64,000 nt of DNA from Guptibacillus hwajinpoensis (GTDB taxonomy: Bacteria; Bacillota; Bacilli; Bacillales; Guptibacillaceae): the NCBI RefSeq assembly GCF_020524165.1, contig NZ_JAIVKU010000004.1, positions 372,001-436,000 of the forward strand. Reading direction: 5' to 3'. The notes under the pieces are model-generated. The model saw only the letters and a program-made list of their open reading frames with translations, made no database searches and was not told the origin of the DNA. How positions within the stretch are numbered: the first letter of the stretch is position 1; the number at the start of each line of letters is the position of its first letter. Shown here one piece after another: positions 28,949 through 35,811 of this stretch. The translations under genes and the position numbers were made by a program.

Positions 28949-29134
28949 ATGAAAAGCGAAAAACCTCTGCCTTCTAGAAAGGAATACCACCGTAATAAAA
29001 GCACAAAAAAAAAGCAGTCGCGACGTAAGGAAAGTGTAGAAAGAGAACTCCCGTCTTTCACGCTAATTCGGATACTCGCTCTCCTTTTTATTGGGATGGT
29101 CTCTCTTTTCCTGCTGTATTCCTACTTTCTTTGA
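28949..29134 (+). CDS. Short YpbE-like single-pass membrane protein
   Basis: A 61-residue protein: a strongly basic N-terminus (about 1-34) with PSRKEYHRNKSTKKK, then one membrane helix (about 39-60) and an immediate stop. B. subtilis ypbE lies at this place and has a comparable basic tail and helix followed by a LysM wall-binding domain. Here nothing follows the helix. AAAGGTGAG precedes the ATG. I infer a truncated or minimal YpbE; no LysM remnant is apparent before ypbF. Confidence 0.7.
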   Translation: MKSEKPLPSRKEYHRNKSTKKKQSRRKESVERELPSFTLIRILALLFIGMVSLFLLYSYFL

Positions 29135-29141
29135 AAATTGA

Positions 29142-29208
29142 TGAGTCCCCCCAGTCGTAACCAGGCTAGTTCATGCATAAACTAGTCTCAACTAAGGGGG
29201 GGGAGAAA
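29142..29208 (+). promoter_or_regulatory. Possible RNA structure masking the ypbF ribosome site
   Basis: A run of six C (29147-29152) faces a run of eight G (29196-29203) that forms the ypbF Shine-Dalgarno. AGT/ACT next to the runs extends the pairing, and CTAGTT...AACTAG (29165-29184) forms an inner hairpin. The structure would hide the ribosome site. Confidence 0.4.
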
Positions 29209-29649
29209 GTGGACGCGCTAAAAGAATGGAAACTACCACAACAGTCCAAAGTAACCATTGTGCTATTACAAGAATTAGTGGAAAGAAAGAACTCTGAAAA
29301 GCAGTATAAAGCAAAGTCACAAACCTACGGATATCTTCTTGCATTTATATTAGTTACAATGGGCGGGTTAGTTTGGTACGAGTTAGAAAATAGCACATCT
29401 TTTTTTATAAGTGAGCTTTCTATTCGATCATTGCCGATAATGTTGGTGATTAGCAGTGTAATCACTTACTTTCAGTTAAGGAAGTTTTCAAAAAAAAGCA
29501 AGAAAGCTGAGGATGAGTTTGAGTCTTTAAGACTGGAGATTATAGATCGAAGCGATGAACTATTTAAAGATCAACACCAGTGGGAAAGTCGTCATGATGT
29601 TTTTAACTATTTAAAAGAGGCATATGACATAAATTTATATTATAAATAA
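29209..29649 (+). CDS. ypbF: YpbF-like membrane protein (DUF2663)
   Basis: A 146-residue protein (B. subtilis YpbF 147) with two membrane helices (about 40-58 and 70-90) flanked by charged, probably coiled-coil segments (KKSKKAEDEFESLRLEI). Its function is unknown. GTG 29209 is preceded by a G8 run plus GAG; a longer ATG (29173) lies before that site. Same position as in B. subtilis, after ypbD and ypbE. Confidence 0.85.
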   Translation: MDALKEWKLPQQSKVTIVLLQELVERKNSEKQYKAKSQTYGYLLAFILVTMGGLVWYELENSTSFFISELSIRSLPIMLVISSVITYFQLRKFSKKSKKAEDEFESLRLEIIDRSDELFKDQHQWESRHDVFNYLKEAYDINLYYK

Positions 29650-29652
29650 ACG

Positions 29653-29868
29653 TTATCTTTGCTCAGGACATCCAAAGAAGAGATACTGTTCAATTTGAAA
29701 ATTGTTTCCATTTATAGAGAGTTCATCCTTTCCAAACATTTCGATCTTTCCAAAGGCAACAGTATCTTTTAGTTTTGGGCAGAAAACTTCGACGGGCATG
29801 CCTAAACGACGATTGAAATCCAAATCCTCATTTCCTAATAATGATTTGGTTTTAAGTTTGTTGATCAT
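29653..29868 (-). CDS. Small uncharacterised protein convergent with ypbF
   Basis: A 71-residue reading frame with ordinary composition and a plausible small beta-rich fold (VAFGKIEMFGKDELSING). GGAG lies about 12 bases before its ATG on the minus strand, somewhat far. Its stop is only three bases from the ypbF stop, with no visible terminator between them. I do not recognise the family. The overlapping plus-strand frame (29702-29944) is less protein-like. Confidence 0.45.
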   Translation of the reverse strand: MINKLKTKSLLGNEDLDFNRRLGMPVEVFCPKLKDTVAFGKIEMFGKDELSINGNNFQIEQYLFFGCPEQR

Positions 29869-30078
29869 GATCCATCATCTCCGTTTTATTGTTTCCGTTC
29901 CAAAGTGGTCTGGTTATATCTCAATCTTACCTCAAAAAGACTGAATCTTCAAGAAATTTAAAAGCCCAATTTACGGAAGAAAACGATCCATTTCATCATT
30001 AATTTTTATTTTAGAAGGATATTATCTTGAAAATGTGGTATTAATTAAGAGTAATGATTTTACAAAGAGGTGAGAGCA

Positions 30079-30714
30079 ATGTACGTACGAAGCGCGATGA
30101 AACCAATTCGAGAAACTGTTTATGTGAATGATGACACAAAGTTAGATGAAACATTAAAAGTATTAAAAGAACGAGAAATTGATGGTGTGCCGGTAATTAA
30201 AGGAAAAAAGTACGTGGGAATTGTAACGTTTAATCGTATTTATAAAGCTTTTTTTAAAAGTGAAATGACAGATAAGCAAAAATTCCTGTCTGAAACGAGT
30301 GCAGGTGAAATTGCGTACCAAAAAGATGTCACGGTTGATCAAGAGGAAATATTTGAGAACACCCTTTTGTTAGCAAAAAACGCACCACTCGTTGCTGTAG
30401 TTGATCAAAATGAGAACTTTATAGGTATTATTACACGGTCGGATATACTTGATCAATTCCAGAGTGCTTTTGGCATGCGTAAGCCAGGCATTAGAATTGC
30501 TTTTGCTTCTTCAGAAACAGAAGGACGGATTGCAAGACTAGCGAAAATCGCAAAAAGTTTTCATGAAAATATCATTTCATTGTCTACATTCGATGAATCG
30601 AATCAGAATGTAAGACGAATCGTCATGAAGATTGAAAAAAAGGAAAACATTGATCAGTTTATTGCGAAACTTGAACAAAATGGATTTAAAGTTCTAGATA
30701 TAAAAGAAGTATGA
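30079..30714 (+). CDS. CBS-pair plus ACT-like domain protein (AcuB-like)
   Basis: A 211-residue soluble protein. A tandem CBS pair (about 1-125; VRSAMKPIRETVYVNDD and GIITRSDILDQF) is followed by an ACT-like segment (about 135-211). The architecture matches AcuB-type proteins; CBS pairs usually bind adenosine nucleotides, including c-di-AMP in some Firmicutes, but no ligand can be assigned. ATG 30079 is chosen because AAAGAGGTG (30064-30072) overlaps the alternative GTG 30070. A terminator follows. Confidence 0.8.
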   Translation: MYVRSAMKPIRETVYVNDDTKLDETLKVLKEREIDGVPVIKGKKYVGIVTFNRIYKAFFKSEMTDKQKFLSETSAGEIAYQKDVTVDQEEIFENTLLLAKNAPLVAVVDQNENFIGIITRSDILDQFQSAFGMRKPGIRIAFASSETEGRIARLAKIAKSFHENIISLSTFDESNQNVRRIVMKIEKKENIDQFIAKLEQNGFKVLDIKEV

Positions 30715-30730
30715 GTGATTAGTACCCATA

Positions 30731-30772
30731 AAGCCTCCTACTCTTACATACGTTAGAGTGGGGGGTTTTTAC
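30731..30772 (+). terminator. Terminator after the CBS gene
   Basis: CTCC-T-ACTCT (from 30733) pairs with AGAGT-GGGGG (to about 30766), followed by TTTTT. The stem is imperfect. Its G run also serves as the ribosome site of the next gene. Confidence 0.6.
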
Positions 30773-30773
30773 T

Positions 30774-31172
30774 ATGCCGCTTTTACTGATAAGGATTGTA
30801 GCGATTTTTTGTTTGCTGTTCTTAGCCGAAAGCAACTTAAATTTTAGAAGCATGACGTTTACTGACCTGATGTTAAACAGCGGTCGTTATGGGTTTGGAG
30901 CACTTTGTTTTTTGTTTGGTTTTCTTTTCGTAGCTCGTGTAATCAGAGAACATGTGGAGGCATTTCTTGCTTTAGGAATAAATAATAAAGCTCACCTCAC
31001 CACTTTGTTGGTTGAGGGAAGTTTATTAAGTGGTGGTTATTGGGTATTGGTTGAAACGAATTTATGGCTGTCACTTGCATCCCTAGTCATGGCATTTATT
31101 TATGGAGGTTTAACTGCTAATATAAGAGCAGCAAGAGAATTGAAGCATTTTCAGAGGAGTAATGACACATGA
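30774..31172 (+). CDS. Uncharacterised four-helix membrane protein
   Basis: A 132-residue protein with hydrophobic segments at about 4-20, 37-57, 77-92 and 95-113, and a basic C-terminus (ANIRAARELKHFQR). I do not recognise the family. Its ribosome site is the G6 run in the 3' arm of the preceding terminator (30761-30766). It overlaps ypbG by four bases (ATGA), so the two are coupled. I do not recall it at this place in B. subtilis. Confidence 0.75.
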   Translation: MPLLLIRIVAIFCLLFLAESNLNFRSMTFTDLMLNSGRYGFGALCFLFGFLFVARVIREHVEAFLALGINNKAHLTTLLVEGSLLSGGYWVLVETNLWLSLASLVMAFIYGGLTANIRAARELKHFQRSNDT

Positions 31173-31927
31173 TTTATGTAATTGGGGTCGTTTTAATTGG
31201 CGTATTGTTACTGATCTACATGTGGATAGAGGCGCATCTAAACAGAGTTGTTTCGAAAGAAATTGAGATCACCAATTTACCAGAAAGCTTCGATTCTTAT
31301 CGAATTTTTTTTATTTCGGACACTCATAATCGGATCATCTCTAATAAAGTGTTAGAAAAAGTGAAAAATCAGGTTGATATTGTGGTGATTGGTGGAGATG
31401 TTATGGAAAAAGGAGTTTCGTTTGAGAAAGTTCGCCAGAATATGAAATCATTAAAATTGATCGCACCATGCTATTTTGTTTGGGGGAATAATGATTATGA
31501 GGAAGATCCCGAGCAACTTGAGAAGCTCCTAATTGAAGAACGTATTCAAATTCTAAAAAATCGAGCAATCAAACTTCGTCGTGGCAATGAGGGGATTAGC
31601 TTATTGGGAATTGATGATTTATCTACCGATAATGCCTCATTAGAAGATGCTGTTAAAGAAGCAACGGAAGAAACGAAAATCTTAATTAGTCATAACCCTG
31701 ATATAAAGCAAGATTGGCCTGATAATAGTGGCATACAGCTGATCCTTTCAGGTCACACTCATGGTGGTCAGATTCGACTATTAGGATGGGGAATCCGAGA
31801 AAAAGGTGGTATCAAAGTAGTGAAGGGGACGACTGTTGTTATCAGTAATGGATATGGTACGACAACCTTACCTTTGAGACTAATGGCCCCGGCTGAAACA
31901 CATATTTTTATATTAAAAAGGAAATAA
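31169..31927 (+). CDS. ypbG: Membrane-anchored metallophosphoesterase
   Basis: A 252-residue calcineurin-like phosphoesterase with an N-terminal helix (about 3-19). The metal motifs are ISDTHNR, GGDVMEKG, WGNNDYE, SHNPD and SGHTHGGQIR. B. subtilis YpbG has the same design and neighbourhood (between ypbF and the MecA paralogue). The substrate is unknown; relatives cleave lipid-linked or nucleotide phosphates. Start overlaps the preceding membrane gene. Confidence 0.88.
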   Translation: MIYVIGVVLIGVLLLIYMWIEAHLNRVVSKEIEITNLPESFDSYRIFFISDTHNRIISNKVLEKVKNQVDIVVIGGDVMEKGVSFEKVRQNMKSLKLIAPCYFVWGNNDYEEDPEQLEKLLIEERIQILKNRAIKLRRGNEGISLLGIDDLSTDNASLEDAVKEATEETKILISHNPDIKQDWPDNSGIQLILSGHTHGGQIRLLGWGIREKGGIKVVKGTTVVISNGYGTTTLPLRLMAPAETHIFILKRK

Positions 31928-31949
31928 ATACAAAAAAACAGCAAATTGC

Positions 31950-31993
31950 TTATACAAAGTTTACACAAACATCATTCACCCCTTATACTAGGT
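31950..31993 (+). promoter_or_regulatory. Promoter with four tandem 11-bp repeats (CarH-type operator)
   Basis: -35 TTTACA (31960-31965) and -10 TATACT (31984-31989) are 18 bases apart. Overlaid are four 11-base units in register: TTATACAAAGT (31950), TTACACAAACA (31961), TCATTCACCCC (31972) and TTATACTAGGT (31983). Units 1 and 4 agree at 9 of 11 positions; unit 3 is degenerate. CarH proteins are known to bind tandem 11-bp repeats over promoters they repress, so this probably is the gene's autoregulatory operator. Confidence 0.7.
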
Positions 31994-32026
31994 GTGATAA
32001 AGGCTGTACTAGAGGGGAAGATGACG

Positions 32027-32944
32027 ATGTCTGCAGGTAAGTATAATATAAAAGCGGTCTCAAAAAAATTGGGTATACAACCTGGGACCTTAAGGGCATG
32101 GGAAAGACGTTATAATATTATTTCTCCGATAAGAAATGAGGCAGGTCATCGTCTTTATTCGGAAGAACATATGTCTATTCTAAAATGGCTTGTCCAAAAA
32201 ACAGAGCAGGGTTTTACAATAAGTCAAGCTGTGGAACTGCTTGAAAATGGAAACGATTCAACGGATACAGATAGTATGGGAGTAGATATGGAAAGAGATC
32301 GAGCTCATATACTAGCCGATGAAATTTTAGAAGCACTTTTAGCATTCGATGAGAATAAAGCGCAGGATTTACTTAATCAGGCGTTTTCTGTATTTAGTAT
32401 TGATAAGGTCGTTCATGACATCCTCGCTCAACTGCTCGTTAGGGTTGGAGACCTTTGGGAAAATGAAAAAATTACGATCGCTCATGAGCATTTTACAAGT
32501 GCTTTTCTAAGGTCAAGGATTGGTATGATTTTTCATACACTCCCTGTGGATGGTTACCTTCCAAAAGTAATGGCGGTTTGTTCTTCAGGAGAGTACCATG
32601 AACTTGGTTTGTTAATTTTCACTCTCTACTTAAGACGTAAAGGATTTGAAGTCATCTATCTTGGTTCAAGCATCCCTGAGGATGATATTGAAACAGTTGT
32701 GGAAGATACAGACCCTAAAATTTTGTTCTTATCTTGTACGCTAATGGCTAATTTACCGAGATGTCTCGATCTCGTTGATCGCCTTGATCAGCGTTTCTCA
32801 GATTTAACGATAGGCGTGGGGGGCGCTGCAATTGGACATTTACGTGGTGAAAAGAGACAGGCCTATGAGTCATTTTTCGTTGGAAACAGTAAAGAAGAAT
32901 GGGACGTGTGGATTAAAGATAAAATTCAAAAGCTGACAACTTAG
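32027..32944 (+). CDS. MerR-type regulator with cobalamin-binding domain (CarH-like)
   Basis: A 305-residue repressor-like protein. The MerR winged helix (about 7-70) contains GIQPGTLRAWERRYNI. A helical cobalamin-cap domain (about 88-170) has the W-x9-EH motif (W144, E154, H155) and a B12-binding Rossmann domain has E-x-H-x-x-G (H191, G194), SxxL (236-239) and GG (265-266). These are the marks of AdoCbl-dependent CarH/LitR photoreceptors, which repress in the dark and are released by light. The residue after W144 is Glu, where Thermus CarH has the light-state His. ATG 32027 has AGAGGGG upstream. No carotenoid gene is in the window. Confidence 0.82.
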   Translation: MSAGKYNIKAVSKKLGIQPGTLRAWERRYNIISPIRNEAGHRLYSEEHMSILKWLVQKTEQGFTISQAVELLENGNDSTDTDSMGVDMERDRAHILADEILEALLAFDENKAQDLLNQAFSVFSIDKVVHDILAQLLVRVGDLWENEKITIAHEHFTSAFLRSRIGMIFHTLPVDGYLPKVMAVCSSGEYHELGLLIFTLYLRRKGFEVIYLGSSIPEDDIETVVEDTDPKILFLSCTLMANLPRCLDLVDRLDQRFSDLTIGVGGAAIGHLRGEKRQAYESFFVGNSKEEWDVWIKDKIQKLTT

Positions 32945-32976
32945 TGTATAGTTGTCATGACTTGTCTAAGCTTCCT

Positions 32977-32989
32977 TTTACAGTGTAAA
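32977..32989. repeat. Perfect palindrome TTTACA-G-TGTAAA
   Basis: A 13-base perfect inverted repeat in the 139-base gap between the CarH-like gene and mecB, about 95 bases before mecB. It could be an operator. No convincing promoter could be assigned to mecB; a TATAGT element lies at 33034. Confidence 0.4.
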
Positions 32990-33083
32990 CTAGAAGAATA
33001 TCGTCAACCATGAACCATCTTTGTATTATCACATATAGTATGAACAAAGGATTTGCGGGTGACAGACGGTAGGGGGGAAATAG

Positions 33084-33674
33084 ATGCGTCTTGAACGTTT
33101 AACTTACGATAAAATAAAAATCTTTCTAACTTATGATGATTTAAATGAACGTGGAATTACAAAAGAAGAGCTATGGCAGGACGTACCGAAAGTTCACAGG
33201 CTTTTTCGTGAGATGATTATGGAAGCAGATGATGAACTTGGCTTTAAAGTGGATGGTCCAATTGCGGTAGAAGTGTTCTCTCTTCCTGCTCAAGGAATGG
33301 TGGTTATTGTTACAAAAGGTTCCTCTGAAAGTGAGTTTGAAGATGATTATAATGATGAATACATTGAAATGCAGGTAACTCTTGATGAAAGCGATGAAGT
33401 ATTTTATGAATTTCGATCCTTCGAGGATGTTATTGGGCTTTCTAAAAGATTAATCAATGTAGGAATTCAAGGTGGTACGCTCTACTCCTTTCAGTCACAA
33501 TTTTACCTCAAGTTTGATGAAGAGGAATTTGCGGATTTTGAATTAGATTCTCTTGTTGCATTGCTTGCGGAATTTGGAAACCCTTCAACAATTACAAGTT
33601 ATCGTGTGATGGAGTATGGTAAGCTAATTATGCAATCAACAGCGATTGAACAGTTAAATCATTATTTTAACTAA
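33084..33674 (+). CDS. mecB: MecA-family adaptor protein (YpbH/MecB)
   Basis: A 196-residue paralogue of MecA, the adaptor that brings ComK and other substrates to ClpCP. It has the family N-terminal substrate-binding domain (MRLERLTYDKIKIFLTYDDL) and the C-terminal ClpC-binding domain (about 110-196). It resembles YpbH in length (194) and location, after ypbG and before gudB, though here PIG-L and ddl genes intervene. TAGGGGGGAAAT precedes the ATG. Confidence 0.9.
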   Translation: MRLERLTYDKIKIFLTYDDLNERGITKEELWQDVPKVHRLFREMIMEADDELGFKVDGPIAVEVFSLPAQGMVVIVTKGSSESEFEDDYNDEYIEMQVTLDESDEVFYEFRSFEDVIGLSKRLINVGIQGGTLYSFQSQFYLKFDEEEFADFELDSLVALLAEFGNPSTITSYRVMEYGKLIMQSTAIEQLNHYFN

Positions 33675-33703
33675 CAAAACCTCCCGATCGGGAGGTTTTG
33701 TTC
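33674..33703. terminator. Bidirectional terminator, mecB / PIG-L gene
   Basis: A perfect 30-base palindrome: AACAAAACCTCCCGA (33674-33688) with TCGGGAGGTTTTGTT (33689-33703). T-rich on both 3' sides; lies between convergent genes. Confidence 0.88.
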
Positions 33704-33704
33704 G

Positions 33705-34418
33705 TTATTCTAGGATAGGACTTGATGAATAGCTGGGGTTCACCCATGCTTTAATGAAATATTCTTTATTATTAAATTTCATAAATTCCGTTTCATTATA
33801 AATGGTCGGAAAAACGCGTTCAACGGATAGATGCTGAGTACGATGAGCGATAAGCGCTTTTCTAACAGAATTTAAATGGTCGCTTGAGAATGATTTAATC
33901 AAAGTGATTGAATCATCTGGATCTGCATATGCTGGATTTCCTGTTTGATCAGCTAGAGATTGAGGAAAGGTAGCGTAATACAATTCTTTTACGACATTTG
34001 TTTCTTTAACGGCTTGAAGCGTTGCGTGCTGGATCGCTTTATGATCTGGATGACCTGACAATCCATGTGGCGGGAAGGTAATGACAACATCAGGTTGAAC
34101 AGCTTCAATTCGTTTTAAAACATCGTTCTTCAGCTCATTAAGAGGCAGCTGGCTTAATTTTCCGTCTTTATAATCACCTATATAGAGTTCATCAATACCA
34201 AGCAGCAGAGAGGCTTCTTCAAGTTCTTTTCTTCGAACTTCAGCCAACTCTTTGGGTTGACAGATAGGCGGTTCTCCACACTTACCAGCATCTCCGGGTG
34301 TAGCACTGTATAGAACGGTTTTCGTATCTTTGTTTTTAGCTAATTCTAACAGCGTTCCTCCGCAAGTGAAACTTTCATCATCAGGATGAGCAAAAATAAA
34401 CATGATTGTACGGGCCAT
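33705..34418 (-). CDS. PIG-L/LmbE-family deacetylase
   Basis: A 237-residue zinc de-N-acetylase. The AHPDDE motif (His, Asp, Asp) is near residue 10 and the third ligand sits in SGHPDHK near 126. The family includes BshB enzymes of bacillithiol synthesis and many of unknown substrate; the sequence is unlike my recollection of BshB1. ypdA, the bacillithiol-disulfide reductase gene, lies 3 kb away, which makes thiol metabolism possible but unproven. Start ATG 34418 has AAAGGAA about 10 bases upstream. Confidence 0.8.
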   Translation of the reverse strand: MARTIMFIFAHPDDESFTCGGTLLELAKNKDTKTVLYSATPGDAGKCGEPPICQPKELAEVRRKELEEASLLLGIDELYIGDYKDGKLSQLPLNELKNDVLKRIEAVQPDVVITFPPHGLSGHPDHKAIQHATLQAVKETNVVKELYYATFPQSLADQTGNPAYADPDDSITLIKSFSSDHLNSVRKALIAHRTQHLSVERVFPTIYNETEFMKFNNKEYFIKAWVNPSYSSSPILE

Positions 34419-34566
34419 AAAGACATTTCCTTTCATAATTAAGATTATCGCAAGTATACAAAAGATCATCATCTTTTTTCCAATAATAATACTTGATGAT
34501 GGTCATTCAAAGTAACATAGCTGTCGAAAAACATGATATGATGAGAGGTGTTTTGATAAGTTCCAC

Positions 34567-34588
34567 TCGATTAACAATCGAATATAAT
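34567..34588 (+). promoter_or_regulatory. ddl promoter with palindrome in the spacer
   Basis: -10 TATAAT (34583-34588) lies 34 bases before the ddl ATG. Directly upstream is the perfect inverted repeat TCGATT-AAC-AATCGA (34567-34581), occupying the -35/-10 spacer. The -35 is not recognisable, suggesting activator or repressor control. A second -10 (TATGAT near 34538) is possible. Confidence 0.45.
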
Positions 34589-34622
34589 GACTTACATACA
34601 TGTAGCCCAGGAGGTATAGCTT

Positions 34623-35537
34623 ATGAAAGTTGGAGTACTTTATGGAGGAACTTCTGCTGAGAGAGAAGTTTCGCTATCTAGCGGAAAAGGAATTATGAAA
34701 GCATTAAGAGAGAATGGTCATGAAGTTATCGGAGTTGACTTTCATCCAGAACGATTATCAGAAGTGATGGAGCTTGATGTTGACATTGTGTTTATTGGTC
34801 TTCATGGTAAATACGGAGAAGATGGAAGGATTCAAGGACTGCTTGATATGCTTCAAATCCCCTATGTGGGCTCTGGAGTTCTTGGCTCCGCTGTTGCAAT
34901 GGATAAAGCCAGAAGTAAAAAAGTGTTAAAAGATTCTGGGATTCGTCTTGCGAAGGATCTCGTTCTCCACTATTCAGATGACCGTCATTCATTAAATTTG
35001 CCATTTGGTTATCCGGTTGTTGTGAAGCCAAACAGTGAGGGATCAACGATAGGATTAACAATTGCCAAATCTGAAGAAGAGCTCCACAAAGGTATTGAAG
35101 AAGCGTTTCGATTTGACAATACAGTTATTCTAGAAGAGTTTATTTCTGGGACTGAAGTTACTGTTGCGGTGATGGGCGCTAAAGGAGAAGTCAAAGCGCT
35201 ACCTGTTGTGGAAATTGTTCCAAAGAATGCCTATTATGATTACGAATCGAAATACGCTGAAGGAGGGAGCGAGCATATCGTACCTGCTCGAATTTCTGAA
35301 CTCCATACTGAGCTTATTCAAAAACAGTCCGTCGTGGCGCATGAGTTACTTGGATGCGATACGTATTCACGAGTTGATTATATCGTCCCGAATGATGGGT
35401 CTGCACCAGTATTCCTTGAAGTGAACACGCTACCTGGCATGACGCCGACTAGTTTATTCCCGGATGCAGCGAAAGAAATTGGATACTCCTATGAGCAAAT
35501 GATTGAAAACTTAGTTCAATTAGGTTTAAAAAAATAA
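34623..35537 (+). CDS. ddl: D-alanine--D-alanine ligase
   Basis: Makes the D-Ala-D-Ala dipeptide of peptidoglycan. An ATP-grasp enzyme of 304 residues, the short DdlB-like class, whereas B. subtilis Ddl is about 354. GGTSAEREVSLSSG, GLHGKYGEDG, the phosphate-loop PVVVKPNSEGSTIG and EVNTLPGMTPTSL are present. The B. subtilis ddl gene is elsewhere, so this is a different placement and possibly a second copy. CAGGAGGT precedes the ATG. Monocistronic, with its own promoter and terminator. Confidence 0.93.
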   Translation: MKVGVLYGGTSAEREVSLSSGKGIMKALRENGHEVIGVDFHPERLSEVMELDVDIVFIGLHGKYGEDGRIQGLLDMLQIPYVGSGVLGSAVAMDKARSKKVLKDSGIRLAKDLVLHYSDDRHSLNLPFGYPVVVKPNSEGSTIGLTIAKSEEELHKGIEEAFRFDNTVILEEFISGTEVTVAVMGAKGEVKALPVVEIVPKNAYYDYESKYAEGGSEHIVPARISELHTELIQKQSVVAHELLGCDTYSRVDYIVPNDGSAPVFLEVNTLPGMTPTSLFPDAAKEIGYSYEQMIENLVQLGLKK

Positions 35538-35544
35538 TGATGCG

Positions 35545-35577
35545 AGACCTCACAAAAGTGGGGTCTTCCTTTTATTG
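35545..35577 (+). terminator. Terminator of ddl
   Basis: AGACCTCAC (35545-35553) pairs with GTGGGGTCT (35558-35566, one G-U), followed by TCCTTTTATT. Confidence 0.8.
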
Positions 35578-35597
35578 CAGTGTATTCCCTTAGTTTT

Positions 35598-35614
35598 TAG
35601 TAAGCGTTTTCAAT
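35598..35614 (+). promoter_or_regulatory. cre site (CcpA operator) upstream of gudB
   Basis: TAGTAAGCGTTTTCAAT matches WTGNAARCGNWWNCAWW except at position 2. It lies about 60 bases upstream of the likely -35 of gudB. CcpA is known to repress the related rocG gene through a cre. Confidence 0.55.
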
Positions 35615-35651
35615 AGCGTGGAACAATTTGCATAAATGTGGTATGAATGCC

Positions 35652-35680
35652 TTCTCATAGCTTACTTAAACGTGTATACT
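35652..35680 (+). promoter_or_regulatory. Possible sigma-A promoter of gudB
   Basis: TTCTCA (35652-35657) and TATACT (35675-35680), 17 bases apart. A sigma-54 (-24/-12) element was considered and rejected for wrong spacing. Confidence 0.45.
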
Positions 35681-35811
35681 ATGTTTTGAAAGCAGAGCAA
35701 TAGAACATTCTATAAACAACATAAGACGTTTTACAATTAAATTGGGATAGGCTATTTTTATTAGCTTAACGAAAACAGCAGAGTAAGTGCACAGTAATGG
35801 GAGGTAATTCA

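Noticed and set aside
35618..35633. Sigma-54 promoter (TGGAAC...TTGC) before gudB, as for B. subtilis rocG
   Set aside because: The GG to GC distance is 10 bases; sigma-54 needs 12.
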